NCBI RefSeq assembly: GCF_963576615.1
Contig: NC_088711.1
Location: 8,674,869 to 8,738,868 of the forward strand
Direction: 5' to 3'
From: Watersipora subatra
Taxonomy: Eukaryota; Bryozoa; Gymnolaemata; Cheilostomatida; Watersiporidae
Length of the DNA stretch: 64,000 nt
Under the pieces are notes generated by a model. It saw nothing but the letters and a program-made list of their open reading frames with translations. It did no database searches and was not told where the DNA came from. The translations under genes and the position numbers were made by a program. Shown here one piece after another: positions 1 to 10,800 of the stretch. Each line of letters begins with the position of its first letter. The stretch's first letter is position 1.

Positions 1-443
1 ACGTATGTGTGGGAGGTGGTTTATGTTTACACTTTCATGCATCCTTATTCGTCGAACTATTTTCACAAATATACTTCACGCTTGCAATAAAAACCATGTC
101 TATTGTTCTTACGCGTCTATTTTATCGGCATCGTAATGCTGCAACTTTGAGCACTGATATCTCAAAACATAGCATAAAAATATGTTTAATTTTTTAAACT
201 TAGCTTGAACGATTGCATATCATCCTCTGATAAAAATGATGAGCCTTTTGGTCCGCTATGATGGTCGAAAAATGCTGTAGAAGTTGTTCGCGCCATATGG
301 CGGGAATTGTAAGTCACATGATCAGATAATGTTAGTTTCAGTTCAAGTTTGATCTATCGCAAATAACAGATACGCTTTCTCGTATTAAACTTGTTAATTT
401 CAATTCGTCATAATCTCTAACGCGCCACATCGTGTGTGTGCAG

Positions 444-2388
444 CTGGCAAGCTGAGAAGCACCTTTTTTCTTGGCCAAGAGCAGAGAAAAAACCAGACCT
501 TCACCGGGCGTGGAGCAACTGGGTGAAGCTGGATGTGACAAACTTTATTTATTCGCCTGCTTACTCTTACCTTTGTTTTCGCCATTTCAAAGACGACATG
601 TTTTCTAACCTGTTTGCATACTCCACATGCCACCAAAGCACGTGAGTAATTTATTTTATGAACCACTTGTATTCGTAGTAGTAACTCGGGTTATTTTCTA
701 GTATTCTCCTAATACTACTGTATTAATCTATATAATATTACAATACTAATGTCATTTAATTGTAATATGATATTATTAGTATTTTGTCTTTTTAATTACG
801 TGTATTATTCTTATTATAATAACAAAACTAATTCATACTGCATATCTATCTGTAAAACGTAATACATTAATCTATAATTGATAAAATAATGTTATAAGTT
901 TCACGATTAATTTCGCCAAATTTCTTAACCCCACTCACTTATAGATATGTTATATAAAATAGTTATTGTCATTTTCTGGTATCATCGTTAATAGCATATT
1001 AGTATTATTAGATGATTATTATTAGTATTAGATGATGAAGAGTTTGTGACAACCACTGAAGACTGGGAAGAGTTGGCGCTATGTTGGCCAGCGTCAAACT
1101 CTCTCCAATTACATGTAAGATAGCGCTGAACTTAACCAAACTTGACAAAACATAAAGAATATCCATAGAGTTATTACTCACATTTTCATGTTTACAATAT
1201 CATGGATTCTGATAAGGTTTTGTAAAATCTGTGTCATGATTGCATGGCTATAAATTTATTCTTTTTCTGATCAAGCAAATGTGATATAATAACAGGAAAT
1301 GATGTTGTACAAATCTTATTGCAAGTCAACTATTGTGTTGTGATTTCAGACCCAAATCCTCCTTCAAAGAGGAGAAAATAATAGTGAGTGTGACAGCACT
1401 CCAGCGACTATTTCACTGTCACGCCTGCGCCCTCCCCTGCTCATTCACGATTGTGCGAGAAGGCGGATGGGTAGAGTTCAAGGTTACATGTGCCTCCTGT
1501 CACCAATCGTACACTTGGGAAACAACTGCCAGGGTAAACAGAGCTCACGTCATCAACCCCCTGCTGGCAGCTGCATCACTCTTTTCTGGCAGATGCCTTA
1601 CGCAGAACCTCCGTTTTCTGTCGCTCCTGAACATCGCGATACCAAGCCACAGCGTTTGCCTCTACCAACAAAGAGAATACTTACATGGTGTGAGTGTTAA
1701 TATTTACCCATAAACTTGAAAAATGTGAGTAAAAGCTAGGCACACTAATTGAATAACGACATTTAGAAACAATTTTTTTCTTGAAATGAAAATATGTCAT
1801 CCTTCAAGCGAAATATATTATAATTTGAAATTCTGATTCTTCATCATAATATAACACAAAAAGGGGGAAGAGGATTCTACATTCTTAGACTAATGATAAT
1901 GATACAAATTAATCTTGTATAATGAAGTTTTACAATATTTTACAGTGTATTGCTGAGCAGTACACCCTGCATAACGAGGGATTGATGGCAGCAATCGATT
2001 GGGAGCTTGATTTGGCAGGTGACAGTAGATGTGATAGTCCGGGGCATTGCGCACTATACGGGGCCTACACTATGATGGATCAGAGCTGCGGTTTAATAGT
2101 CAGCAGCCATCTTGTCAAGGTAAAACTTTGACAGTTTTTACTTCACAGCCTGACAAAAACCGAAATTTTTTAGTAGTTATTAATACATAAACATGAAGTT
2201 GCTGATTTGGCTAAATAATTCATTCAAATAATGTGAAAGTGATTTTTGGTCGTAACTTTTTTACTTTGCAGTCAACGGAGACCACCAGCTCTAACGCCAT
2301 GGAGCTGGAAGGCTTCAAGCGATGCCAGTCCGATCTAATTTTCCACGGCCTGAGAGTGAGGTCCATTACAACGGATGTTGTTACAAAG
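444..2388 (+). pseudogene. THAP-domain transposase, truncated
   Basis: Four exons join in frame: 444-641, 1350-1689, 1946-2119 and 2272-2388, each with AG acceptor and GT donor (GTGAGT at 642 and 1690, GTAAAA at 2120). Exon 1 encodes the second half of a THAP zinc finger (LFSWPR, then HRAW, then the zinc-binding CFRHF). Exon 2 has paired cysteines (HCHAC, CASC) and the segment LLAAASLFSG, recalled from THAP-linked transposases. Exon 3 has LAGDSRCDSPGHC, the likely first catalytic Asp of a DDE core. Exon 4 has SSNAMELEGFKR and SITTD, probably the second Asp. The frame then runs directly into inverted P2RX7-like coding DNA at 2389, so the C-terminal half is lost. The first THAP exon with the CxxC pair was not found. 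The transposase cannot be active. Confidence 0.7.
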
Positions 2389-2551
2389 GTTGTGTGCATA
2401 CCGCAAGCTTGTGTTTCAACTTATGCCGCAAATTCGTCGTGGTGAGCGACGGCCTCTACCTGCCTGCTTGGTGTCTAAGATTCGGGCTCTTTTCCCACCA
2501 ACGGATGATGAAGAAGAGTTTGCAGACTTGCAAACAAGATTTGCGGCATAA
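2389..2551 (+). pseudogene. Inverted last exon of the P2RX7-like gene
   Basis: This frame reads RLCAYRKLVFQLMPQIRRGE and continues with RRPLPACLVSKIRALFP to an acidic tail (DDEEEF) and a TAA. AYR..V, then RRxxPACxVxxIR, then FP is the closing signature of the P2RX7 C-terminal domain. It belongs to the exon that starts on the other strand at about 2608, and the first ~45 bp occur in both copies (2391-2437 and 2537-2583, inverted). It abuts the transposase relic with no intron. Confidence 0.65.
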
Positions 2552-3476
2552 ACCAAAACACAAGATTGCGGTATGCACACAACCTTTTCCGAGCAATCGG
2601 CGATGGCTCTCCGAATGGAAATAGATTATCTACCAAAACAATTATTGAAAAACAATAATTGCAGATCATCAAAATAATCTCGATCTTTATATAATAAAAT
2701 CATAAAACTAATACACTCTCTACTGTAGTAAGTGTACAAGCCAAATATAACAATTCTCCTTGAGTTCCACGAGTTCAGAATATGTGTGTTCAACCGATGC
2801 ATTAAATGTGTAACACAAGAATTGTAGATAATGCATGACACATTAGCATAGCTTTGGTGTTATTGGCATTAAATGAAAATCCAACTCACTATGATATCGC
2901 AGGTAATTATTCCACCCCAACTCAAGGGGTGCAGGCGCCACAAGTTCGTCCACACCAAGATGCATACACGGGCATTCATGCTCCCCGCGATCATGGAGAC
3001 GATGCGCAAACTCAGCATCATGGCAGCACAAACATTCAGGAAGAGATGGCATGTCTTGACAGCGCTTGCAGACACACCACTCTGTAGCCGGTGGTATTAG
3101 CTCCTAAAGAAATGAACAGATATGTCTATGCAACCATAGCTAATACATCAGGTCGATGTTATCCAACAGTATATCAGTGCAGCACTAGATTTAAATATTA
3201 AAATTGTTAATGTTGTCATTCGAAAAAAATCTGTAATTATTTTTTCGCAATATGAAGCGATAATTATCATCATTAAAATCATATACATGCATATAATAAT
3301 AATAATATTCGTTCTATCACTCTCAAGCTAAAACTATTACTACTAGCTAGCTTGGCACATAAGAGCTGGCTAGTGGCGGTGCTTACTTGCTGGGAGGTTT
3401 GATTCTGTTGAGGATCTTCTTCAGGTAGAGCGTCAGGCTCGAAACGCCAGGGTCTTAACTCTTCAGAATTTGACAT
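2537..3476 (-). pseudogene. P2RX7 C-terminal-domain-like protein, broken
   Basis: The start at 3476 begins MSNSEELRPWRFEP, an opening typical of invertebrate proteins with the cytoplasmic zinc-binding domain of P2X7 receptors. Exon 1 (3387-3476, donor GTAAGC) joins exon 2 (2890-3079, donor GTGAGT) in phase. Exon 2 carries the cysteine-rich signature WCVCKRC, then CLCCHD and CPC. A third exon begins near 2608 (PSPIARKRLCAYRNLV) but is cut after residues FMPQI at 2537, where the rest appears on the opposite strand. No channel or transmembrane part is present, so this is a stand-alone domain protein and not a receptor. It lies convergent to the transposase within the same transposon. Confidence 0.65.
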
Positions 3477-3875
3477 TTTTTATGATCGCAACTCGGACAT
3501 GTTTACGTATGTTGAATAGTCGAACGGAATGGCCAAGATGAAACTGTAAAGTAGCGAGCATCTATATTTGATACGGGGTCTTCGGTAAAACCCGAAGTGT
3601 TTGTCATAAACTATTGCTACGATAAGTTTGATATTGAGCTTTGTATTGGCCTTTCAATTCATGCGAGAACATCACGTGACAAGACAATAACCAAAGTCCA
3701 CGGATACGTCATCGAAATCAAGAGATTCCAATCTGCGGCGGCTTTTTGTTTTTGAGCTTTTAAGAGCTTTTAATCACATTTCCACATATTTGGCACCTGC
3801 CACACAACCGAGTAAGACATGGCGAATCTTTTAATACCAAATAACTGTAATGTGAATTTTGTTGCAAGTCAACCT

Positions 3876-4155
3876 TTAAAAAATAAAATTGACTTAGAAA
3901 GTTAGTGGATTAATTTTTATTTTGAGTACAAAATCGGAATCAGCGTGTCTGATTTACCTATAAAAAACAATGAGAGCTGTTCGTGGCAGCTATTCTTCAA
4001 GTCATTGGCCTATTTCTTGCCTACTGTACATAGCAAAAAATAGGCCAATGAGAGAACCAGTCATGAACAAAAATTGAGCACAGCCTGTGTTATATGTAGA
4101 AACAGCTACAACGATTGATGGAATGAAGAGCTGATTCTTTAGCCAATAAATAAAT
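3876..4155. other. Intronic DNA, no gene seen
   Basis: AT-rich sequence right of the transposon. It holds only a short inverted repeat (CATTGGCCTATTT at about 4002 against AAATAGGCCAATG at about 4038). No SAMM50 exon was recognised here. Confidence 0.4.
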
Positions 4156-4697
4156 AATTTTATGTACTATAACTAGTTAAGACATGCATTGTATGTCTTC
4201 TCCTTATGTGCTATAACTAGTTCAGACATGCATTGTATACCTTCTCCTTATGTACTATAACTAGTTCAGTCATGCATTGTATGCCTTCTCCTTATGTACT
4301 ATAACTAGTTCAGACATGCATTGTATGCCTTCTCCTTATGTACTATAACTAGTTCAGACATGCACTTTAGGCCTATGCCTTCTCCTTATGTACTATAACT
4401 AGTTCAGTTATGCATTGTATGCCTTCTCCTTATGTACTATAACTAGTTCAGTCATGCATTGTATGCCTTTTTCTTATGTACGTACTATAACTAGTTCAGA
4501 CATGCATTGTATGCCTTCTCCTTATGTACTTTAACTAGTTCAGACATGCATTGTACGCCTTCTCCTTATGTACTTTAACTAGTTCAGACATGCATTGTAC
4601 GCCTTCTCCTTATGTACTATAACTAGTTCAGACATGCATTGTATGCCTTCTCCTTATGTACTATAACTAGTTCAGACATGCATTGTATGCCTTCTCT
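4156..4697. repeat. 44-bp tandem repeat, about 12 copies
   Basis: The unit contains TACTATAACTAGTTCAGACA followed by TGCATTGTATGCCTTCTCC. Copies differ by a few substitutions and one copy carries a short insertion (GGCCTA near 4370). It lies downstream of the last visible SAMM50 exon. Confidence 0.95.
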
Positions 4698-4846
4698 TCA
4701 ACTTATTGTCAAGGATTCAGAAGCATAGCGATAACTCAAATGAAACAGCTGGATGCTCCTTGTGCAAACTCCTGGTACATGTGCTGACAGTAACATAACG
4801 TAGCCTGGTTGGTCATACAGTCAAAGAGACGAAAGTGAATCCGTAC

Positions 4847-7800
4847 CTGTGTTCCAGTTAGAACAGTTGCCACAGTTGACAAACAGCTGCAACCGGAACT
4901 TGTCAAGAAGGCCGCCACGTACTCCCGGGGGAGGAAGGAGCAGGCTTGCGTATCCGAGCCAGAAAAAGTCAGCAGCAAGAGCATTTTCTGCAATAAATAT
5001 TGAGCAAATGTGTAGTAAAATGACTTCATTAGCTATTTAACTAATAACTTTTCTACCATGGCTAACTGAAACAATTTTTACAAAAAGATTACCATTTATC
5101 TTTTTGACGCACAATACTACAACTATTCAACAGATTTTCGTTACAGCGCTCCAACATACAGTTAAACCTTGGAATATGAAGTTAATTTCTTCAAAGATTC
5201 TTGTCCTCTGCAAAAATTGTGGCATGATGAAGCAACTTTTTCACAAAAATAAATATGTACTGTGCTTCATTTAAGTTGTTTCACAACCCACCAACTTAAT
5301 GAAGTAATTATGGATAAAATAAAAACAAAAGTAAAAAACTAAATTAATCAAGTAAGAACCAGTAAAGTTCTTAATGTCACATAGCCTTAGTTAAAGACAA
5401 CGAAAGGTGTAGCCTAAGCAATATAGGTGATGAACAGCCCGAAGGTGGTAATAGAGCTACAAAACAAACACTAACTTGGACTATGCGAATTCTAAATTAA
5501 CATAGCTTTTTTGTTTTTATATTTGAAAGTTTTTATCTTTCATCATTAATCGTCGTGCCAACTATCTTCACTTCTGCTCACTTTCGTTTCTCCGCATTGT
5601 TATCATCTTCTTTACCCTGATAAGTTCTAGACAGCTAAATGATCCACAGACTTTCTATGCCTTGCTATAACTTATTTATTTGATTCTAAAGCTTGGTTCC
5701 AAATACACCACAAGAACCGGTGGCAGGATCACAGGGTACCAGCGGTAAAATAGGAACCTACACATCAATTACCGCCGGTAGTTGCGGGCGGTCAATGCAA
5801 GAGTTCAGCGCTGTTCAACTTTCGCAATTCGCAAGGAGCCGCAGGAAAAACCTTCCCAAAATGCACTACACAGGTGAAGGTCAGCACTTTCAAAATGGCA
5901 TGGCGAATGACCATTTCTAGGCAGTCGTCAGCAACGCAGCTTTATGTGAACGTAAGCTGCCAAGCCTAGCTCCGCACGTATTTGCTGTGCAAGATTACCG
6001 CAAGGGTGTCACAACTGATATGGGAACCATGCCTAAGGAATGTATGGCCTCTTTCCTTATTTCTACCACTATTACTACTCAACTGTTAGTCAAGGGATCC
6101 ATAATTTAAAAATTAAACAATGAAAGTACTAGACACGGTTTTAAACGATGAAAAAGAGAACTCGGGCTTACATGTATGTACTGATTTAAGAAACTTCAAT
6201 ATTTCATGACTGTTTCATCATAAATGATGAAAACTACCTAGGGTATATTAAACTATTTGCTCAAATTTTACTGCTCGTGTTGAACAAATGGTATGTTAGG
6301 GTAATCTTAAGTCAAGGTTTGACTGCAACTGAAGATTCAATCATGGTTTGTTTAAATTTACTTCCAGATACAAACTTTACCATTGCACCTTTTTCAGTCA
6401 CAATATGATATATTTGATGTTTATCTAAAAAATCAAAACTCAATGGACAATAATCCATCCAAAACAAATGCAGACTCCTTGATTAGCTCTACTACCTCCA
6501 TAACAAACATGTGAGTTTTCTTCTCCCTACAGCAAACAACTGCAACATACTCTAGTGATCATAATCCCTGAACCTAGACTGACCTCAAGCTGACTTAACA
6601 CCTTTCACAAACCACTGTAGCAACAAGCTATTACTGCTAGAATTCTGATGCTGGCTAGGTTTACGGCAAAGGCATGCCATAACCAAACTCTCACCTCCTT
6701 CTCTAGGCCCGATGCCCTTATTCTCAAATCCTCGCAGACTTGTTGGGCCTCCGAGATAAAACTTGTCTAGTATTGACAGCGGTTTATTAACTGAACCGGC
6801 TGTGAAGTTCAGGGGCTGCACATGACCGACACTGCAGCCCACTTGTCCAACCTGAAAATGATCGATGTTAGTCACACGGCAGCCTAATAAAATAACTACA
6901 ATACAAAATGAGCAAGAAGCTGAAAGCAAGAGACAGCTGAGATGCAAGTAATCTAGAGCTCACAATTCTGCTTTTCGGGAGGACTTGATTAAGCTGCAGA
7001 GAAAGCTGCTTTGAGTAGAAGTGACAATCTCCACCGAGACCTGCGAGTTCCTGGGATAATCTAAATATGATACCCTGGGAAGGAAGGATGACGTCATCCC
7101 TGCTGTCGAATGTCATCTCATGCTGTAAAAACAGTCTTCAATCAAAAGACAAGACGGACCCGTGTGTACTCTGTACAGTAATACAAATAACAGGTGAGCA
7201 AGGTTACTTGACTTTGAAGCTACAATGATTAATTGTCATGTCTATATAGGCACGATTCCTGAGAATGACTCACCCGTTGCTACCTCGCAAAGCTCTAATA
7301 ACAGTGAGCGTAAAGGTAGACATAAGATAAATACTATAAAGAAATAAAATGTCAAGGAAAGCTGTATCAGCCCCAGATACATTGTTTGACTGTCTAAGGA
7401 GTTCTCAATGCAGGTCATACTGTGAACCAAATGCGAGAGCCACCAGGCATGTCATAGTAGTATATATTGACTTGAAAAACTAGCTCACTAGTGAAGCAAC
7501 GACAAGTCCAAGTATTTCAAGCATACCTTGAGGCTGGATTTGAGTGAATGTCCAGCCTGTTCCCGAACTGACCACGCAGTTTTGTCACTCAGAGGTAACA
7601 ATTGCCTCCACACTCCCAACCAAGAAAACTTGTGCATAAAATCGCTATAGTTTATCTAAAAAAATTAGAAGGATACAAACCACTCATTGTGAACTTGTCA
7701 CCAACTACAATAATGCTACATACCATCTATATATATAGATATACTAACTGTGCCTCCCCGCGTTGCCCGGGTATTAAAAATCTGCTTATAAACAATGAGA

Positions 7801-10800
7801 AGTGATAAGAGTTGCCTACCACTTGCTATTAGCCTGGCACATTGCCAATGGAAAATGGTATTCAAAATCAGCTTATAAACAATGAGAAGTGATGAGAGTG
7901 GCCTACCACTTGCTCACCTACCACTATTAGCCTGGCATATCGCCAAAGGAAAATTCCAGTAAGCTAGTTAATAAGCGCTAGGCTTCTAATGGCGGTAGGC
8001 CATGACGTTGCGTCAGCATTGTTGTCCAACTACGCTATTCTAATAATAGCTATAGCTGGAGGGACACACATATATGAGCAGTATACACAGTTGACACAGT
8101 ATATGAGCAGAAAGCTTTATTCATTATGATATGATACTACTATGAACTATATCCTACACTACATGTAAATAATGTCTCAGCACAGTTTATGCAGCATTAG
8201 AATTTGGGTTGTCAAAAAAACGCCAGGTTTTAATTTAATAGGAACAAACATCTAGCAGGTAATTGAACATTCTGTCGAACTTACTGTACACTATGTTGAA
8301 AAGATGATTATAAAGTTGGATTCTCAAGCTGACTTGGGTAACCTTTGCAAATTTTGCTTTGAATTTATGTTAGTGAAATGTAGAATTTACTTGAAGACTA
8401 TGAAACATTGCGAATATTACTTGTTACATAGAATTCTTACAATAAAAACAGTGAAAGCATATTTAGTTAAGACAATTCACTCACCGTACGGTCTAAAGTC
8501 ACACCGGTGTGCTGCTCCTTGAATCCACTGAGCACCACATTACCTGAGTAGCTGTAGGCTGATGTACTTGCTCTGTACAAACAATAACAAAACTCCTTCC
8601 ATGTCAGGCCGCACTAGGCAACAGTTTCATAAAGATTGAACTGCTCAAAGTCTGCAAGTTTTTTAAAGATTTAGTATATTTGTACTCATGGGAACCTGAC
8701 AGCAAGGCTTTGCATCATGTTTATTAATTGTAATATTAAGTCGACCAGCTATCACTAAAACAGTGGCTACCAGCAACACTCTAGCTTGCCATCGTCCTGC
8801 GACTGCACACTATTACGAAGAAATATCAGACATTTTAGAGGAGGCTCAACAAGGAGACTTCACTTACACCGAGTCATAATCAGTTCCTGTTGGTTTCTGG
8901 AATACAATCTCTTTGCGATTGTTTTCAAGTGCTTGTTGCCAACAGCACGACAGTTTTTCTCCTCTTCCAAGCAAGTTAGGAAACAGCCCACTTGCATTCT
9001 ACCAATCATAGCCAAAAAATGGAAAGATGCTGCAGGAGCGAGCAATCCCCTCGTAAAACATATAAGTAGAGCTTCACAATTTCCAACAATCACCGGATGA
9101 TTTGATTCAATATTGCAAACAGCTAGTTCATGATATATTGTGATATTATTATATTAAAGAACTTAACAAGCAACTGTTTGTGTTCGTAATAATTAGAAAC
9201 ACTTATTTTATGAACGCCTGCGTGGGTAGAAGGACACGGATTGAGCTTATTGTAAGATTAAAGGCCCTTGCGTACTAGTTTCAGTATCGCTCACTCTGAA
9301 AATTGTTAGGTGTGAGATAAATCGTCATTACACGATTATGTCATTTATACGGCTGGCGATATCTCTTTGAGCGGTAGCGATTTTTAAATCGTCTGTCTCA
9401 AAAATTGCTACCAAAGAATTAAATCAACATATCGTGAAGCTTTACATATAAGTAGTCTATATTTGGAAAAAATAAAAAGAGAAACTGTCATCCATGCAAC
9501 TTACCAAATGGTTAAATGAAGCAAAAAAATGCTAGACTTCAACTTTTTTAGGTAAAAAAAGCCTTTTCATATCCTACCCAGTACCTTTCTAATATAATCT
9601 TGCAAGCGGGATGACAGCATTGCCTCTACTTTTGGTTATTTTCCCATTGATTTATTTAAAGATGTGGTTGCGTCAAAAAGGTCAATTCAATGAAATTAAG
9701 ACCAATAGAAGGCTAAAACGTCAGCTACAATTTGATGTCATTTTTGTCTTTGTAGACTAAACTGTCAAGAGATATATGCGTTTGAATGAGGCCATCTTTT
9801 AAAAAGCTCAGATTCCAGCGGGTGTTTCATTCGTGACGTAACGAGTGATACATGTGAAGAGTCCACGAGCGATAAATATAAGATCTCTTCCTTAGCCAAT
9901 CATCGGGACGAAATTTTTATATAGGTCATGTTAAATTTTATTGCTCATAAAACGGTTTGTCTGTGATGTCAAAGATTCTCCTTGTTAGGGAGATTACTCT
10001 ATTACTAGTTAGTTAGGCGCATCAACTACAAGTAGATTCTAGTAGCTACATGCATTGACATATTTATTTTACTTTAATTATCAGACAGGTTATGGTTAGA
10101 GCTGACAGGCGTCAGCGGCGTTGTGCTGCAGAGGAAAATAGGAGAATGGAGGTAAATTTATCTTCAACTTTAAGTATCCTATACATATATTCTAAGCTAA
10201 CGGTAATAATTTTAGTATTCATGAATACATCTACTAATAAGTAAAATTATAGCTTTTTTGCTATCACGAATCATCGTTGCATTTTAATCGTTTCACAACT
10301 TTTTATCATTTCACCTAGCTATAGCATTTTCCTTGGCATTTTTAGCTAGTAAATTAGATTTATGATTAGAATTTATGTTCAGTGTGTAAAAAGTGAAGAA
10401 CATCGATTGATCAATGCTATCTTCAACTCTCAGAAATAAAGCTTCGAATTGTTGGCTTGGCGTATTTATGCTTTTGTTAAACATTTATTCGTTTTGAAAA
10501 TTCCACTCGCAATCTATCTAACTCTCAAATTGAAAGCTTTCAGTAGATACGCGTTAGAACGACATATGTATATATATATATATATGAATGACATTTATTA
10601 CATTTGTTTTAATGTTGCAGGATGTTTATGTTTACAGGTTCACTAGAAGAGCAGTCGTGTCGGTCTGGAAACTGCCATAAATGGGAAAGAGAGACACAAA
10701 TGTGTGCTGCACAAACCATAATATGTTTTGTTTGAGTTTGCTGCAGTAGATTAATTTGCCCTATTATATGAACTGAAACTATGTGAATGACCCCGACTTG

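Larger units (their letters stand above)
1..3875 (+). mobile_element. Kolobok-like TTAA DNA transposon, left end cut by the window
   Basis: The right end is a terminal repeat at about 3745-3875, ending CAACCT before TTAA (3876-3879). The same terminal repeat occurs at both ends of the 869-bp element at 57182-58050. That element, read in reverse, also matches about 10-330 and 3541-3875 here, so it is an internally deleted copy of this one. From its geometry the left terminus should lie roughly 200 bp before base 1. A THAP domain, a DDE-type transposase and a TTAA target are features of the Kolobok superfamily. Inside are a plus-strand transposase relic and a minus-strand P2RX7-like relic. Superfamily assignment is from domain type and target site only. 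Confidence 0.75.

Noticed and set aside
2389-2585. MITE inserted into the transposase, suggested by the 45-bp inverted repeat
   Set aside because: Both arms encode the start of the same P2RX7-like exon and there is no target duplication; a fold-back inversion explains it better.
2869-3100. Plus-strand frames as the missing transposase exons
   Set aside because: The minus strand carries the cysteine signature WCVCKRC..CLCC with matching splice sites, so the plus frames are shadows.
4156-4697. CRISPR-like array
   Set aside because: Units are contiguous 44-bp repeats with no unique spacers, in an animal genome.
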